The position numbers were made by a program, and so were the translations under genes. The notes under the pieces were generated by a model. That model worked only from the letters and a program-made list of their open reading frames with translations, ran no database searches and was not told the DNA's origin. This document shows, one piece after another, positions 56,089-63,810 of a stretch of 64,000 nucleotides of DNA. Positions within the stretch are counted from its first letter, which is position 1; each line of letters opens with the position of its first letter. The stretch is taken from the NCBI RefSeq assembly GCF_000173075.1, contig NZ_ABVL01000001.1, forward strand, positions 248,001 through 312,000, given 5' to 3'. The DNA comes from Chthoniobacter flavus Ellin428. Lineage in GTDB: Bacteria; Verrucomicrobiota; Verrucomicrobiia; Chthoniobacterales; Chthoniobacteraceae.

Positions 56089-57191
56089 TCATGCGTTATC
56101 TCTCTTTCCTTCTCGTTCTCCTCAGTGCGCTGCAGGTCTCCGCCGCGGATTGGCGCCTGGCCCTCCCCGGCTGGCGATACGAGTTCCCTCGCGATCAGCA
56201 CATTCATCCCGATTTCAAAACGGAGTGGTGGTATTTCACCGGTCGTCTCACCGATGACCAAGGAAACGTCTTCGGTTATCAGGTGACTTTCTTCCGCCAG
56301 GGGCTCCGCCCACCGGATGCTCCCAGTGGCACGACTTCGCGCTTCATTGTCAATGACCTGAAGTTCGCGCACTTTGCCATCAGCGACGTTCGTGGACAGC
56401 AATTCCACTTTCAACAAAAGCTCAGCCGTGGCGCTTTTGGTGAGGCGGGATTCAGCAATGGCAGCCGTCTCGCGTGGATCGACGATTGGTCACTGGAGCT
56501 CGCGCCCGATGGCACTTTCGCCCTCCGCGCCAGTAACGGCCCAACGACGCTGCAACTCCATCTGCAGAGCGCCAAACCGTTCGCCATTCAGGGCGAGAAT
56601 GGCGTGAGCCAAAAGGCCGACGGTCCCGGTCACGCGTCTCATTATTTTTCCGCGACGCGTCTGGTCACGGGTGGCACGCTGAACATCGGTGGCGAGGCTC
56701 ACACGGTGCAGGGCGAGAGCTGGCTGGATCGTGAATGGGCGAGCAACCAACTGACGACCAATCAAGTCGGCTGGAATTGGTTCAGCCTGCAATTCGATGA
56801 CAACACGGAACTGATGCTCTACCAGATGCGCACGCGGGACGGCGGCCTCGATCCGAATTCCAGCGGTTCCTATGTCGCGAGCGACGGCACGGTGCAGTAT
56901 CTGCGCCGCGAGGATTACCAGCTCACGCCGACGAAGTGGTGGACGAGCAAGGCGACGCAAGGCCGCTACCCGATCGCGTGGCAGCTCACCGTTCCCAAGC
57001 TGAATCTGCAGTGCGCCATCTCAACGCCATTGGAAGCGCAGGAGCTGGTGCTGAATCCGGTCGCTTATTGGGAAGGCTTGGTCGATCTGCAGGGCTCCCA
57101 CGAAAGCCGCAGCGTACACGGCCACGGGTACATGGAACTGACCGGCTACGCCGGAGTGCTGGTCGGTCTATCGGAAGGCGCGAAGCGGTAG
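56085..57191 (+). CDS. AttH/CrtC-like lipocalin-domain protein (exported)
   Basis: 368 residues from the ATG at 56085, which overlaps the true stop of the permease gene (ATGA); 56091 is an alternative start. Signal peptide MRYLSFLLVLLSALQVSAA, then the family hallmark DFKTEWWYFTGRLTDDQGNV and FGYQVTFFRQGL. The second lipocalin-like half has GESWLDREWASNQLTTNQVG (WxDREW) and WNWFSLQFDDNTELMLYQMR. Relatives are annotated as carotenoid 1,2-hydratase or AttH; this one is more likely the secreted partner of the FtsX permease than a carotenoid enzyme. Confidence 0.88.
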   Translation: MIMRYLSFLLVLLSALQVSAADWRLALPGWRYEFPRDQHIHPDFKTEWWYFTGRLTDDQGNVFGYQVTFFRQGLRPPDAPSGTTSRFIVNDLKFAHFAISDVRGQQFHFQQKLSRGAFGEAGFSNGSRLAWIDDWSLELAPDGTFALRASNGPTTLQLHLQSAKPFAIQGENGVSQKADGPGHASHYFSATRLVTGGTLNIGGEAHTVQGESWLDREWASNQLTTNQVGWNWFSLQFDDNTELMLYQMRTRDGGLDPNSSGSYVASDGTVQYLRREDYQLTPTKWWTSKATQGRYPIAWQLTVPKLNLQCAISTPLEAQELVLNPVAYWEGLVDLQGSHESRSVHGHGYMELTGYAGVLVGLSEGAKR

Positions 57192-57232
57192 GGAAGGCCG
57201 TCTGCAACGGGATCCATCCAACCGCTCAGTCT

Positions 57233-57321
57233 GAATCCTTAATCCTTAATCTTATTCCTTAATCGTTAATCACCGGTCTTCACCCAAGGGCAGAGGGATT
57301 AAGGATTAAAAATCAAGATTA
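57233..57321. repeat. TTAATC slipped-repeat hairpin between convergent genes
   Basis: Left arm: gaatccttaatccttaatct (57233-57252) and further attccttaatcgttaatc units. Right arm: gattaaggattaaaaatcaa (57297-57316) and gatta. The loop includes cacccaagggcagag. The final bases (57319-57321) are the stop codon of the convergent SufT gene. Same theme as 5655-5752. Confidence 0.7.
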
Positions 57322-57873
57322 GATCAGCCCAAGCTTCATCTTGCCGGATTCGCTGATCATCGCCTGGTTCCACGGTGGGTCCCACACGAGTTCGACTTCG
57401 GCATCGCCGACGCCCGGCACGCCGAGCACTTTCGACTTTGCTTCGGAGGCGATCACCGGACCCATGCCACAGCCGGGAGCGGTCAGCGTCATCTTGATGT
57501 CGACCCGCGCGCCATTGCTGTCGCGCGGCGTGATCACGCAATCATACACAAGGCCCAGGTCCACGATATTGACCGGGATTTCCGGGTCGTAGCAGGTGCG
57601 GAGTTGATCCCACACCGCCTTCTCGTCGACCGGCACATTGGCGTCGGGATTCTCGCCGCCTTCCGCCTTCTTCGCGGCGCGTTCGAGGCCGAGTGCGTCG
57701 GCGTCTTCGTCCGCGATGCGGGCGAGACCCTGGTCCGTGGCGACGGTGTAGCTGCCGCCAAGGGCCTGGGTGATGAAGACATGCGTGTCCTTGGCCAAAG
57801 TGATTGTTTCGCCGCTCGGGATGCGGGTGGCCGCGCAATCGCGGAGCAGCGTTTTCTCAGTGTTTTCGTGCAT
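57319..57873 (-). CDS. sufT: Fe-S cluster assembly protein SufT
   Basis: 184 residues. N-terminal half is the extension typical of SufT (TITLAKDTHVFITQALGGSY, TVATDQGLARIADEDADALG). C-terminal half is a DUF59/MIP18 domain (QLRTCYDPEIPVNIVDLGLV, then the conserved cysteine in MTLTAPGCGMGPVIA). SufT helps mature Fe-S proteins under high demand. Only 3 bp separate it from the scaffold gene upstream, in the order rhodanese-like, IscU-like, SufT, clearly one operon. Its TAA stop lies in the adjacent repeat hairpin. Confidence 0.92.
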   Translation of the reverse strand: MHENTEKTLLRDCAATRIPSGETITLAKDTHVFITQALGGSYTVATDQGLARIADEDADALGLERAAKKAEGGENPDANVPVDEKAVWDQLRTCYDPEIPVNIVDLGLVYDCVITPRDSNGARVDIKMTLTAPGCGMGPVIASEAKSKVLGVPGVGDAEVELVWDPPWNQAMISESGKMKLGLI

Positions 57874-57876
57874 GGG

Positions 57877-58371
57877 TTAGGAATTGGGCTTTTTCAAAAC
57901 GACCTTCACCTTGCGCTCGGACGAGGTGGCGGCGTTGAGTTGATCGAAAAGGGTGGTGGCCCGTTCGGCGGGCGGGGGTGCAGGTTTGGCAGCTTCGGGC
58001 TGCGGTGCAAGCGCGGAACGCAGCGCGCCCTCGACAAGTTGCGCGCAGTGAATCTTCATCGGCGGCAGCGCCCCGAGCGGCGCGGAGAGGTCCTCGCCGG
58101 ACATGGAAAGCGCCTCGTCGATGGTCTTGCCGGCGATCAGCTCCGTGGCCACGCTGGCCACGGCGATGGCGGTCTCGCAACCGAAGGTCTGGAACGTCGC
58201 CCGGTCGATGACCTTCTTGCCGTCCTGCTCCTTGAATTTCACCCACATCCGGAGCATGTCGCCGCAATCGGGACTGCCGACCGTGCCGACGGAATCGGCG
58301 TTCTCCATCTCCCCGAGGTTCTTCGGGTTGGCGATGGCGTCGTGGATGCGTTGTTGAAGGTCGTCGCTCAT
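57877..58371 (-). CDS. IscU/NifU-like Fe-S cluster scaffold protein
   Basis: 164 residues. The three scaffold cysteines stand in SPDCGDMLRM, TFQTFGCETAIAVASVATEL and MKIHCAQLVEGALR. The usual LPPxK segment appears as LPPMKIHC. The last 45 residues are a proline/alanine-rich tail (EAAKPAPPPAERATT) ending in basic KVKVVLKKP, an extra part absent from classic IscU (about 128 residues). It builds transient [2Fe-2S]/[4Fe-4S] clusters for transfer to apo-proteins. No cysteine desulfurase gene lies nearby. Confidence 0.9.
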   Translation of the reverse strand: MSDDLQQRIHDAIANPKNLGEMENADSVGTVGSPDCGDMLRMWVKFKEQDGKKVIDRATFQTFGCETAIAVASVATELIAGKTIDEALSMSGEDLSAPLGALPPMKIHCAQLVEGALRSALAPQPEAAKPAPPPAERATTLFDQLNAATSSERKVKVVLKKPNS

Positions 58372-58380
58372 GGGTTTGGG

Positions 58381-58929
58381 CTACTCCAGTTCGTAGCGGG
58401 GCAGGTTATTGTCAACTTCCACGCTCCAGGCATCGATGCCTCCGCGCACGCTTTTCGCGTTCTCGAAGCCATGGCCGACGAAATAGGCTGCGGCGTCCAT
58501 GCTGCGGGTGCCTTGGTGATCCATGACGGCCAGCAGCGCCCGCCGGTCGCCTTTCATGAGGATTTCCTGCATGAGCTCCTGGGTGAAAAAGATCGCCCCT
58601 TCGACGTGCACGGCGTCGTATTCCTCACGAGTGCGGACATCGACCAGCTTCGCTTCGGGATCGTTTTTCAGAGCCTCGGCCAGCTCGGTGGCCGAAATTT
58701 GCATCTTCTGGTCCTGATCGTGGCTGGTGAGGATGTGCTCGACCACCTCGGGGACGGACAGGGCATCATTCCGCGCACACACCCCCGCCAGCGTCTCGTC
58801 CGGCTGGAACCCGCAACTCGCGCATCCACCGATATGGTAGCGGCGGAAAAGCGCCCGCTGCGCGCCCGGGTAAAGCTGCAGCAGGTCGCGCATGGTGATT
58901 TGCGGGTCAATCGTGGTGGCGGTGGACAT
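58381..58929 (-). CDS. DUF1858-like plus rhodanese-like protein lacking the rhodanese cysteine
   Basis: 182 residues from the ATG at 58929 (MSTATTIDPQ). Residues 10-60 resemble the ScdA/DUF1858 type (LLQLYPGAQRALFRRYHIGG with CASCGF, a likely redox or metal cysteine pair). Residues 75-180 are rhodanese-like (KLVDVRTREEYDAVHVEGAI; GGIDAWSVEVDNNLPRYE). In the active-site loop the sequence is MDHQGTRSM where active rhodaneses have C-x-x-G-x-R-S, so Asp replaces the sulfur-carrying Cys. Sulfur transfer by this loop is therefore unlikely; a binding or regulatory role in the Fe-S operon is inferred. Gap to the scaffold gene: 9 bp. Confidence 0.85.
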   Translation of the reverse strand: MSTATTIDPQITMRDLLQLYPGAQRALFRRYHIGGCASCGFQPDETLAGVCARNDALSVPEVVEHILTSHDQDQKMQISATELAEALKNDPEAKLVDVRTREEYDAVHVEGAIFFTQELMQEILMKGDRRALLAVMDHQGTRSMDAAAYFVGHGFENAKSVRGGIDAWSVEVDNNLPRYELE

Positions 58930-59014
58930 ATCGGCACAAAGTAGCGGTGTCCGGCCCGGCTGACAAACGCGCACTTTACCGGACTGGCCCTGCCGGTTAC
59001 CGTCCCGCCCTCTC

Positions 59015-59647
59015 ATGCGTTTTCAGACTCTATTCGAAGGCCGCTGGATTTTCGCGGTCGTGATCGCTCTCGGCATCATCGGTGGCGTGCTCGGCTGGCT
59101 GTGGCTCGACATCATTTCCGTCCTCCTTCTGCTCTTTTGCATCAATTTCTTCCGCGACCCGGATCGTCCAATTCCCGCAGGAGATGAAGTGGTCGTCGCC
59201 GCGGCGGATGGCGTGGTGGCGGATATCGTCGAGATCGAAGAAGACGAAGTCCTGAAGACCCGTTGCCGGCGCGTGGGCATTTTCCTTTCGGTCTTCGATG
59301 TCCACGTGAACAAGGCGCCCATTGCCGGCAAGGTGACCTACCTCCAGCATCACCCAGGGCTCTATCTCGACGCCCGCAATCCCGAGTGCTCGGTGAAAAA
59401 CGAGGCGCTGACCTGGGCGATTGAAGGTGCGAAGGCGACGTTGGTCATTCGCCAGATCACCGGGGCCATTGCCCGGCGGATCGTCCCGTGGTCGAAGGTG
59501 GGCGATACCGTGGAGAAGGGATTCCGCTTTGGAATGATTCGCTTCGGCTCGCGCACGGAGATATATTTGCCGATGACCGCGACCGTCGAAGTCAAGGTCG
59601 GTGACCGGGTGTCCGGCGCCCAGAGCATCATCGCCCGATTGGCCTAA
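59015..59647 (+). CDS. psd: Phosphatidylserine decarboxylase (short, Psd-A type)
   Basis: 210 residues; makes phosphatidylethanolamine from phosphatidylserine at the inner membrane. N-terminal hydrophobic helix (WIFAVVIALGIIGGVLGWLW), then NFFRDPDRPIPAGDEVVVAA, GIFLSVFDVHVNKAPIAGKV, and the C-terminal self-cleavage site Gly-Ser in FGMIRFGSRTEIYLP (about residues 178-179), where cleavage creates the pyruvoyl group. Followed after 10 bp by pssA, the preceding pathway step. Confidence 0.95.
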   Translation: MRFQTLFEGRWIFAVVIALGIIGGVLGWLWLDIISVLLLLFCINFFRDPDRPIPAGDEVVVAAADGVVADIVEIEEDEVLKTRCRRVGIFLSVFDVHVNKAPIAGKVTYLQHHPGLYLDARNPECSVKNEALTWAIEGAKATLVIRQITGAIARRIVPWSKVGDTVEKGFRFGMIRFGSRTEIYLPMTATVEVKVGDRVSGAQSIIARLA

Positions 59648-59657
59648 AGACATTTCC

Positions 59658-60506
59658 ATGAGCGAAAGCACCGGCCCGAAAATCTATCTCCTGCCGAATC
59701 TGATGACGGCGGGAAATCTTTTCTGCGGCTTTGCCGCCACGCTCAAGATTCTCGAAGGGGCCTTGATTCAGGCCAGTGCGCTTCCGGGGATGGGAGAGGC
59801 GATCACGGCGGCGGACAAAGCGGCGGCGGACAAATTTCACTTCGCCATCTGGTGCATTCTGGCTTCGTGCATTTTCGATGCGCTGGATGGCCGTCTGGCC
59901 CGTTTAGGCGGGCACGAGAGCCCTTTTGGCCGGGAATTCGATTCTCTGGCCGATATCGTCTCCTTTGGGGTGGCGCCGGCGCTGATGGTCTATCGCATCG
60001 TGCTGCACGAATTCCCAAATGTCGGCTGGCTCATCGCGTCGGTGTATCTCATCTGCGGCGCGCTCCGTCTGGCCCGTTTCAACTGCCTCGCCAGCGAGGA
60101 TTCCGCCTCGGCGAACAAGGAATTCCGCGGCTTCCCGATTCCCGCGGCAGCCGGCGTCATCGCCTCCATTACCCTGTTCCTGCTGTGGATCGATGAAAGA
60201 GGCCGCGAGATCGGCCAGGGCAAATGGGTTCTGCCGCCACTGATGCTCTTCCTCGCCTGGATGATGTTCAGCGGATTCAAGTATCCCAGCTTCAAGGCGA
60301 TCAACTGGCGCACGACCCGTAGTCTGCCGAAATTCATCGTTATCGCCTTCGTCCTCGCTGTGACCGTGGCCTACTACCAGTGGATGCCGGCGGTCATCTT
60401 CATCAGCTATCTGCTCTACGGTTTCCTCCGGCCCTTCCTCTCGCGCAAGATGAAGGAGGAGATCGAGGAAGAAGTAGAGGACGAAGACCCGCTGGAGAGC
60501 CCGTAG
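59658..60506 (+). CDS. pssA: CDP-diacylglycerol-serine O-phosphatidyltransferase
   Basis: 282 residues, from the ATG at 59658. Membrane enzyme that makes phosphatidylserine from CDP-diacylglycerol and serine. The CDP-alcohol phosphotransferase motif DG-x2-AR-x8-G-x3-D-x3-D is complete in DALDGRLARLGGHESPFGRE then FDSLADIVSFG. Around it are six to eight hydrophobic helices (LLPNLMTAGNLFCGFAATL; FIVIAFVLAVTVAYY). The tail is acidic (KEEIEEEVEDEDPLES). With psd it completes the phosphatidylethanolamine branch. Confidence 0.95.
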   Translation: MSESTGPKIYLLPNLMTAGNLFCGFAATLKILEGALIQASALPGMGEAITAADKAAADKFHFAIWCILASCIFDALDGRLARLGGHESPFGREFDSLADIVSFGVAPALMVYRIVLHEFPNVGWLIASVYLICGALRLARFNCLASEDSASANKEFRGFPIPAAAGVIASITLFLLWIDERGREIGQGKWVLPPLMLFLAWMMFSGFKYPSFKAINWRTTRSLPKFIVIAFVLAVTVAYYQWMPAVIFISYLLYGFLRPFLSRKMKEEIEEEVEDEDPLESP

Positions 60507-60512
60507 CCGGTC

Positions 60513-61550
60513 GTGAGCGACTTCGCCCAGGCCGGTCTCATCTGCACGTTGCAGCGGCTGAATGACGCGCACATTGCGCGGGTGGAAACGGAGCTGGTCG
60601 AACTGGCTGGCGAGCGGCCGATCGCTCTGGTGTTGCCGTGTCATGGCCGCGATCTGGAGCAGCCGGTCTTCGGGCGGATGCTCGAGGAACTGCGCGACGC
60701 CCGGTTCCTCCGCGAGATCGTCTTCAGCGTGAACGACGTCGCGCCCGCGACTTTACAAGCCTTGCCGGAACGCCTCGCGGTGTTGCCGCAAAAGACCACG
60801 CTGCTGCACAATGAGCCGGGCGCCGATCAGCCCGCGGGCAAAGGCCGCAATGTGCGCGTGGCTTTCGAGTATCTGGCGAGGGCCGGGGAGTGCGCGATCT
60901 TCGCCACGCAGGATTGCGACGTAGCCAGCTTCCGGCGCGTCGATCTCGCCCGGCTCTGCTACGCCGTGGCGCATCCGCAACTCGGTTACCGCTTCGCGAA
61001 GATGTATTACTCGCGGGTTACAGATCGTCTTTACGGTCGTGTCTCACGCTTGTTTCTCGCGCCGCTGCTCCACGCCGTGGTGCGTGTGGCGGGACATCTC
61101 CCGCTCGTCGATTTTCTGCTCAGCTTCCGCTATCCGCTGGCGGGCGAAGTGGCGTTGACCCGGGAGTTGGCGATGCAATTGCCGATGAGTTCCGGATGGG
61201 GGCTGGAGATCGGCCAGCTCTGCGAAATTTTCCGCCGGATCGATCCGCGCGAAGTGTGCCAGGTCGATGGCGGCGCCGGTTACGATCACAAACACCAGCC
61301 CGCGACGACAGCGCTCGCCGGCATGGCCGGAGAAATCGCGCACGAGCTTTTCGCTCAACTCGCCGCCGAAGGCCTGGCGAAGGACGTCGCCTTCCACGCG
61401 GCGATCGCCGCCGCCTATCGCCGCGAAGCCGCCCACGCCCTGCGTCGAAGTGCCAGCCTTGCATTGATCAACGGTCTCCCCTTCGACGAAGCCGCCGAGC
61501 ACGCCATGCTCGAGACGTTCGCGCGGCAATTGGACGCGCCGTCTTTTTAG
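60513..61550 (+). CDS. Glucosyl-3-phosphoglycerate synthase-like glycosyltransferase (GT-A, GT81 type)
   Basis: 345 residues from a GTG at 60513, 6 bp after pssA. GT-A nucleotide-binding start (IALVLPCHGRDLEQPVFGRM), GKGRNVRVAFEYLA and a DxD-like TQDCDVASF. Later GWGLEIGQLCEIFRR and QVDGGAGYDHKHQP, which resemble GpgS segments around the acceptor site. GpgS joins glucose from NDP-glucose to 3-phosphoglycerate, the first step to glucosylglycerate, a compatible solute. The next gene, gpmI, uses the same 3-phosphoglycerate pool. No GpgP phosphatase gene is evident, so mannosyl or other relatives remain possible. Confidence 0.75.
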   Translation: MSDFAQAGLICTLQRLNDAHIARVETELVELAGERPIALVLPCHGRDLEQPVFGRMLEELRDARFLREIVFSVNDVAPATLQALPERLAVLPQKTTLLHNEPGADQPAGKGRNVRVAFEYLARAGECAIFATQDCDVASFRRVDLARLCYAVAHPQLGYRFAKMYYSRVTDRLYGRVSRLFLAPLLHAVVRVAGHLPLVDFLLSFRYPLAGEVALTRELAMQLPMSSGWGLEIGQLCEIFRRIDPREVCQVDGGAGYDHKHQPATTALAGMAGEIAHELFAQLAAEGLAKDVAFHAAIAAAYRREAAHALRRSASLALINGLPFDEAAEHAMLETFARQLDAPSF

Positions 61551-61652
61551 GCTGGATTGAGAGGTTGCTGCAAGGCGCCGACAAAACAAGTGGAGACTAC
61601 AAACAACTCCGTACTTGGCCGGGTGCCCATTCGGTGCTTCCCTACGCCCGCC

Positions 61653-63191
61653 ATGCCGAAAAAGCCTGTTGTTCTTATTATTCGTGACGGCTGGGGAATC
61701 AATCCCGGCGGTCGGGCCAAAGCCCAGGAAAACGGTGACGCCACGTTGCTCGCCAGGACTCCTTTCCACGATTATCTTTACGCCACCTATCCGCAGAGCA
61801 CGCTGAGCGCGAGCGGCATGGACGTGGGCCTGCCCGATGGGCAAATGGGTAATAGCGAAGTCGGCCATCTCAACCTCGGGGCGGGCCGCATCGTCTACCA
61901 GGATCTCACGCGCATTAACAAAGCAATCAAGGACGGCGAGCTCGCCAAGAATCCGGTACTCATCGAAGCCTTCGCCAAGGCCAAGGGACACCGCTTGCAT
62001 TTTCTCGGATTGGTCAGCGATGGCGGGGTGCATTCGCATCAGGATCATCTCATCGCCCTGGCCAAAGCGGCGCACGACGCCGGCGTCGACGACATCCTCG
62101 TGCATGCCATCACCGATGGCCGTGACACCTCGCCCACCGGCGGCGCGGGATTTCTCGCCGAGGTGCAGAAAGGCCTCGAACCGTCGGGCGCCAGGATCGC
62201 CACGGTGATCGGTCGCTATTACGCGATGGATCGCGACAAGCGCTGGGAGCGGAACAAGCTCGCGTGGGACGCAATCGTGCTCGGGCGCGGCCCGGTATCG
62301 GACAAGACGCCGAGCGAGGCGGTCTCCGAGGCTTACGCCAAGGAACCGCGCGGCGACGAATTCCTCACGCCGATTATCTTCTCGCATGCCAATGAACAAC
62401 GCATCCGCGATGGCGATGTCATCGTGTGGTTCAACTTCCGCGCCGACCGCGCGCGGCAGCTCTCCCTGGCCTTTTTGAAAAAGGACTTCAACGGCTTCGA
62501 CCGCGAAGTCACCCCGGCCGTCCACTACGTCACGCTCACCGAGTATGACGAGACCTACGGCGTGCCCGTGGTCTTCGCGCCGCAATCGTTGAAGAACATC
62601 CTCGGCGAAGTCGTCAGTGCCGCGGGCCTCAAGCAACTCCGCATCGCCGAGACGGAGAAATATCCGCACGTGACCTTCTTCTTCAATGGCGGCGTCGAGG
62701 AACCGTTCCCCGGCGAAGACCGCACCATCGTGCCGTCGCCCAAGGACGTGCCGACCTACGATTACAAGCCGCAGATGAGCGCGCCGGAAGTGACCGAAAA
62801 AGTCCTCGAGGCACTACCCAACTACGACCTCGTCATCCTCAATTTCGCCAACCCCGACATGGTCGGCCACACCGGCGTCGTCGAGGCGGGCATCAAGGCC
62901 GTGGAAACGATCGACGATTGCGTGCGCCAGGTGGTCGAGAAGACGCTGTCTCTTGACGGCCAGCTCCTCCTCACTGCCGACCACGGTAATTGCGAACTTA
63001 TGCGCAATCCGGACGGCTCGCCCAATACCGCCCACACCACCAATCTGGTGCAATTCATCTACGTCGCCAAAGAGGGGGAAAAGGCCAAGCTCGACAGCGG
63101 TATCCTCGCCGATGTCGCGCCCTCGCTCCTTGCCCTGCTCGGCCTCCAGCAGCCCGCGGAGATGACAGGGAAGAGCCTGGTGCACCGGTAA
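61653..63191 (+). CDS. gpmI: 2,3-bisphosphoglycerate-independent phosphoglycerate mutase
   Basis: 512 residues from the ATG at 61653 (MPKKPVVLIIRDGWGINPGG). Manganese-dependent enzyme converting 3- to 2-phosphoglycerate. Metal Asp in RDGWG, catalytic Ser in DGQMGNSEVGHLNLGAGR (about residue 68), VSDGGVHSHQDH, ITDGRDTSPTGG, WFNFRADRARQL, NFANPDMVGHTG and LTADHGNCELM. The full family motif set is present. It follows the GpgS-like gene on the same strand with about 100 bp between them. Confidence 0.96.
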   Translation: MPKKPVVLIIRDGWGINPGGRAKAQENGDATLLARTPFHDYLYATYPQSTLSASGMDVGLPDGQMGNSEVGHLNLGAGRIVYQDLTRINKAIKDGELAKNPVLIEAFAKAKGHRLHFLGLVSDGGVHSHQDHLIALAKAAHDAGVDDILVHAITDGRDTSPTGGAGFLAEVQKGLEPSGARIATVIGRYYAMDRDKRWERNKLAWDAIVLGRGPVSDKTPSEAVSEAYAKEPRGDEFLTPIIFSHANEQRIRDGDVIVWFNFRADRARQLSLAFLKKDFNGFDREVTPAVHYVTLTEYDETYGVPVVFAPQSLKNILGEVVSAAGLKQLRIAETEKYPHVTFFFNGGVEEPFPGEDRTIVPSPKDVPTYDYKPQMSAPEVTEKVLEALPNYDLVILNFANPDMVGHTGVVEAGIKAVETIDDCVRQVVEKTLSLDGQLLLTADHGNCELMRNPDGSPNTAHTTNLVQFIYVAKEGEKAKLDSGILADVAPSLLALLGLQQPAEMTGKSLVHR

Positions 63192-63203
63192 GCGGCCGAA
63201 ATC

Positions 63204-63283
63204 GGAATGGGAGAAAGGGGGGAGAGGGAGAATGGGAGAAGGACTTGATCCCCCATTCTCCGTTTCACCCATTCGCCCATTCG
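63204..63283. repeat. Slipped-repeat hairpin (GGGAGAAT) after gpmI
   Basis: The left arm holds G-rich units (cggaatgggagaaagggg, ggagagggagaatgggagaa, 63204-63240). The right arm holds inverted units ccccattctccgtttcaccc and attcgcccattcg (63250-63283). It starts 13 bp after the gpmI stop, in terminator position. Confidence 0.65.
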
Positions 63284-63374
63284 TGCATTTGCCCTCAAAT
63301 TGGCATTGCGCAATCCGCGCGAATTCGTAGCTTTCCCGGCTCCGCGCCTTCGGGCGCGGGCATCTTCAGTTCGT

Positions 63375-63448
63375 TGGCCGATGGTGTAGTGGTAGCACAG
63401 GGGTCTTTGAAGCCCTTAGTCTAGGTTCAATTCCTAGTCGGCCAGCCA
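63375..63448 (+). tRNA. tRNA-Gln (anticodon TTG)
   Basis: Acceptor arm tggccga (63375-63381) pairs with tcggcca (63438-63444). The D-arm is gtgtagtggtagcac, the anticodon stem-loop ggggtCTTTGAAgccct has TTG, and the T-arm is taggttcaattccta. A 5' U and discriminator G are as expected for glutamine tRNA. CCA is encoded at 63446-63448. Confidence 0.95.
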
Positions 63449-63564
63449 CTGGTATGTGATATGGCGCGCGATGACGCTGTGATTACTCTGTTGTGCGCGC
63501 GGATCGAGAATCCTGAAACGAGACAGGGCGCGCCCCGATACGCTTTTTCGAGGCCACTTTTTGG

Positions 63565-63778
63565 TTACCTCGCTCCGAACTCGAGCCGGGTTTCGTTGAT
63601 GGCCATGGTGCGGGCGGTCTCGAACCATTTCGGGGCGAGCTCCTTCGGGACCAGGTAAAAAAGCTCCTCAGGGTCATTCGCCACCCTCGCCGATGGTGTG
63701 CGGCGAGCGTGTCATCAGGTCGAACAAAATGAGGCTCAGGCAGTAGCGCGACTCAGGGGGGATGTGCTCCTCGCGCAT
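63565..63778 (-). pseudogene. Possible small broken gene after tRNA-Gln
   Basis: Two short minus-strand frames overlap by 11 bp: 63778-63674 (34 codons, MREEHIPPESRYCLSLILFD...) and 63684-63565 (39 codons, GTG start, VANDPEELFYLVPKELAPKW...). Joined by a frameshift they give about 73 residues with protein-like composition. No family recognised. The rest of the 362 bp region between tRNA-Gln and the edge gene shows nothing else. Confidence 0.3.
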
Positions 63779-63810
63779 TCGAGTTCCCAGCGCCGGCGGT
63801 AAAGCAACCC

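Noticed and set aside
63766..63810. LLYRRRWELE segment on the minus strand, similar to the YRxRW motif of IS4 transposases
   Set aside because: Only about ten residues match and no further transposase sequence is present in any frame.
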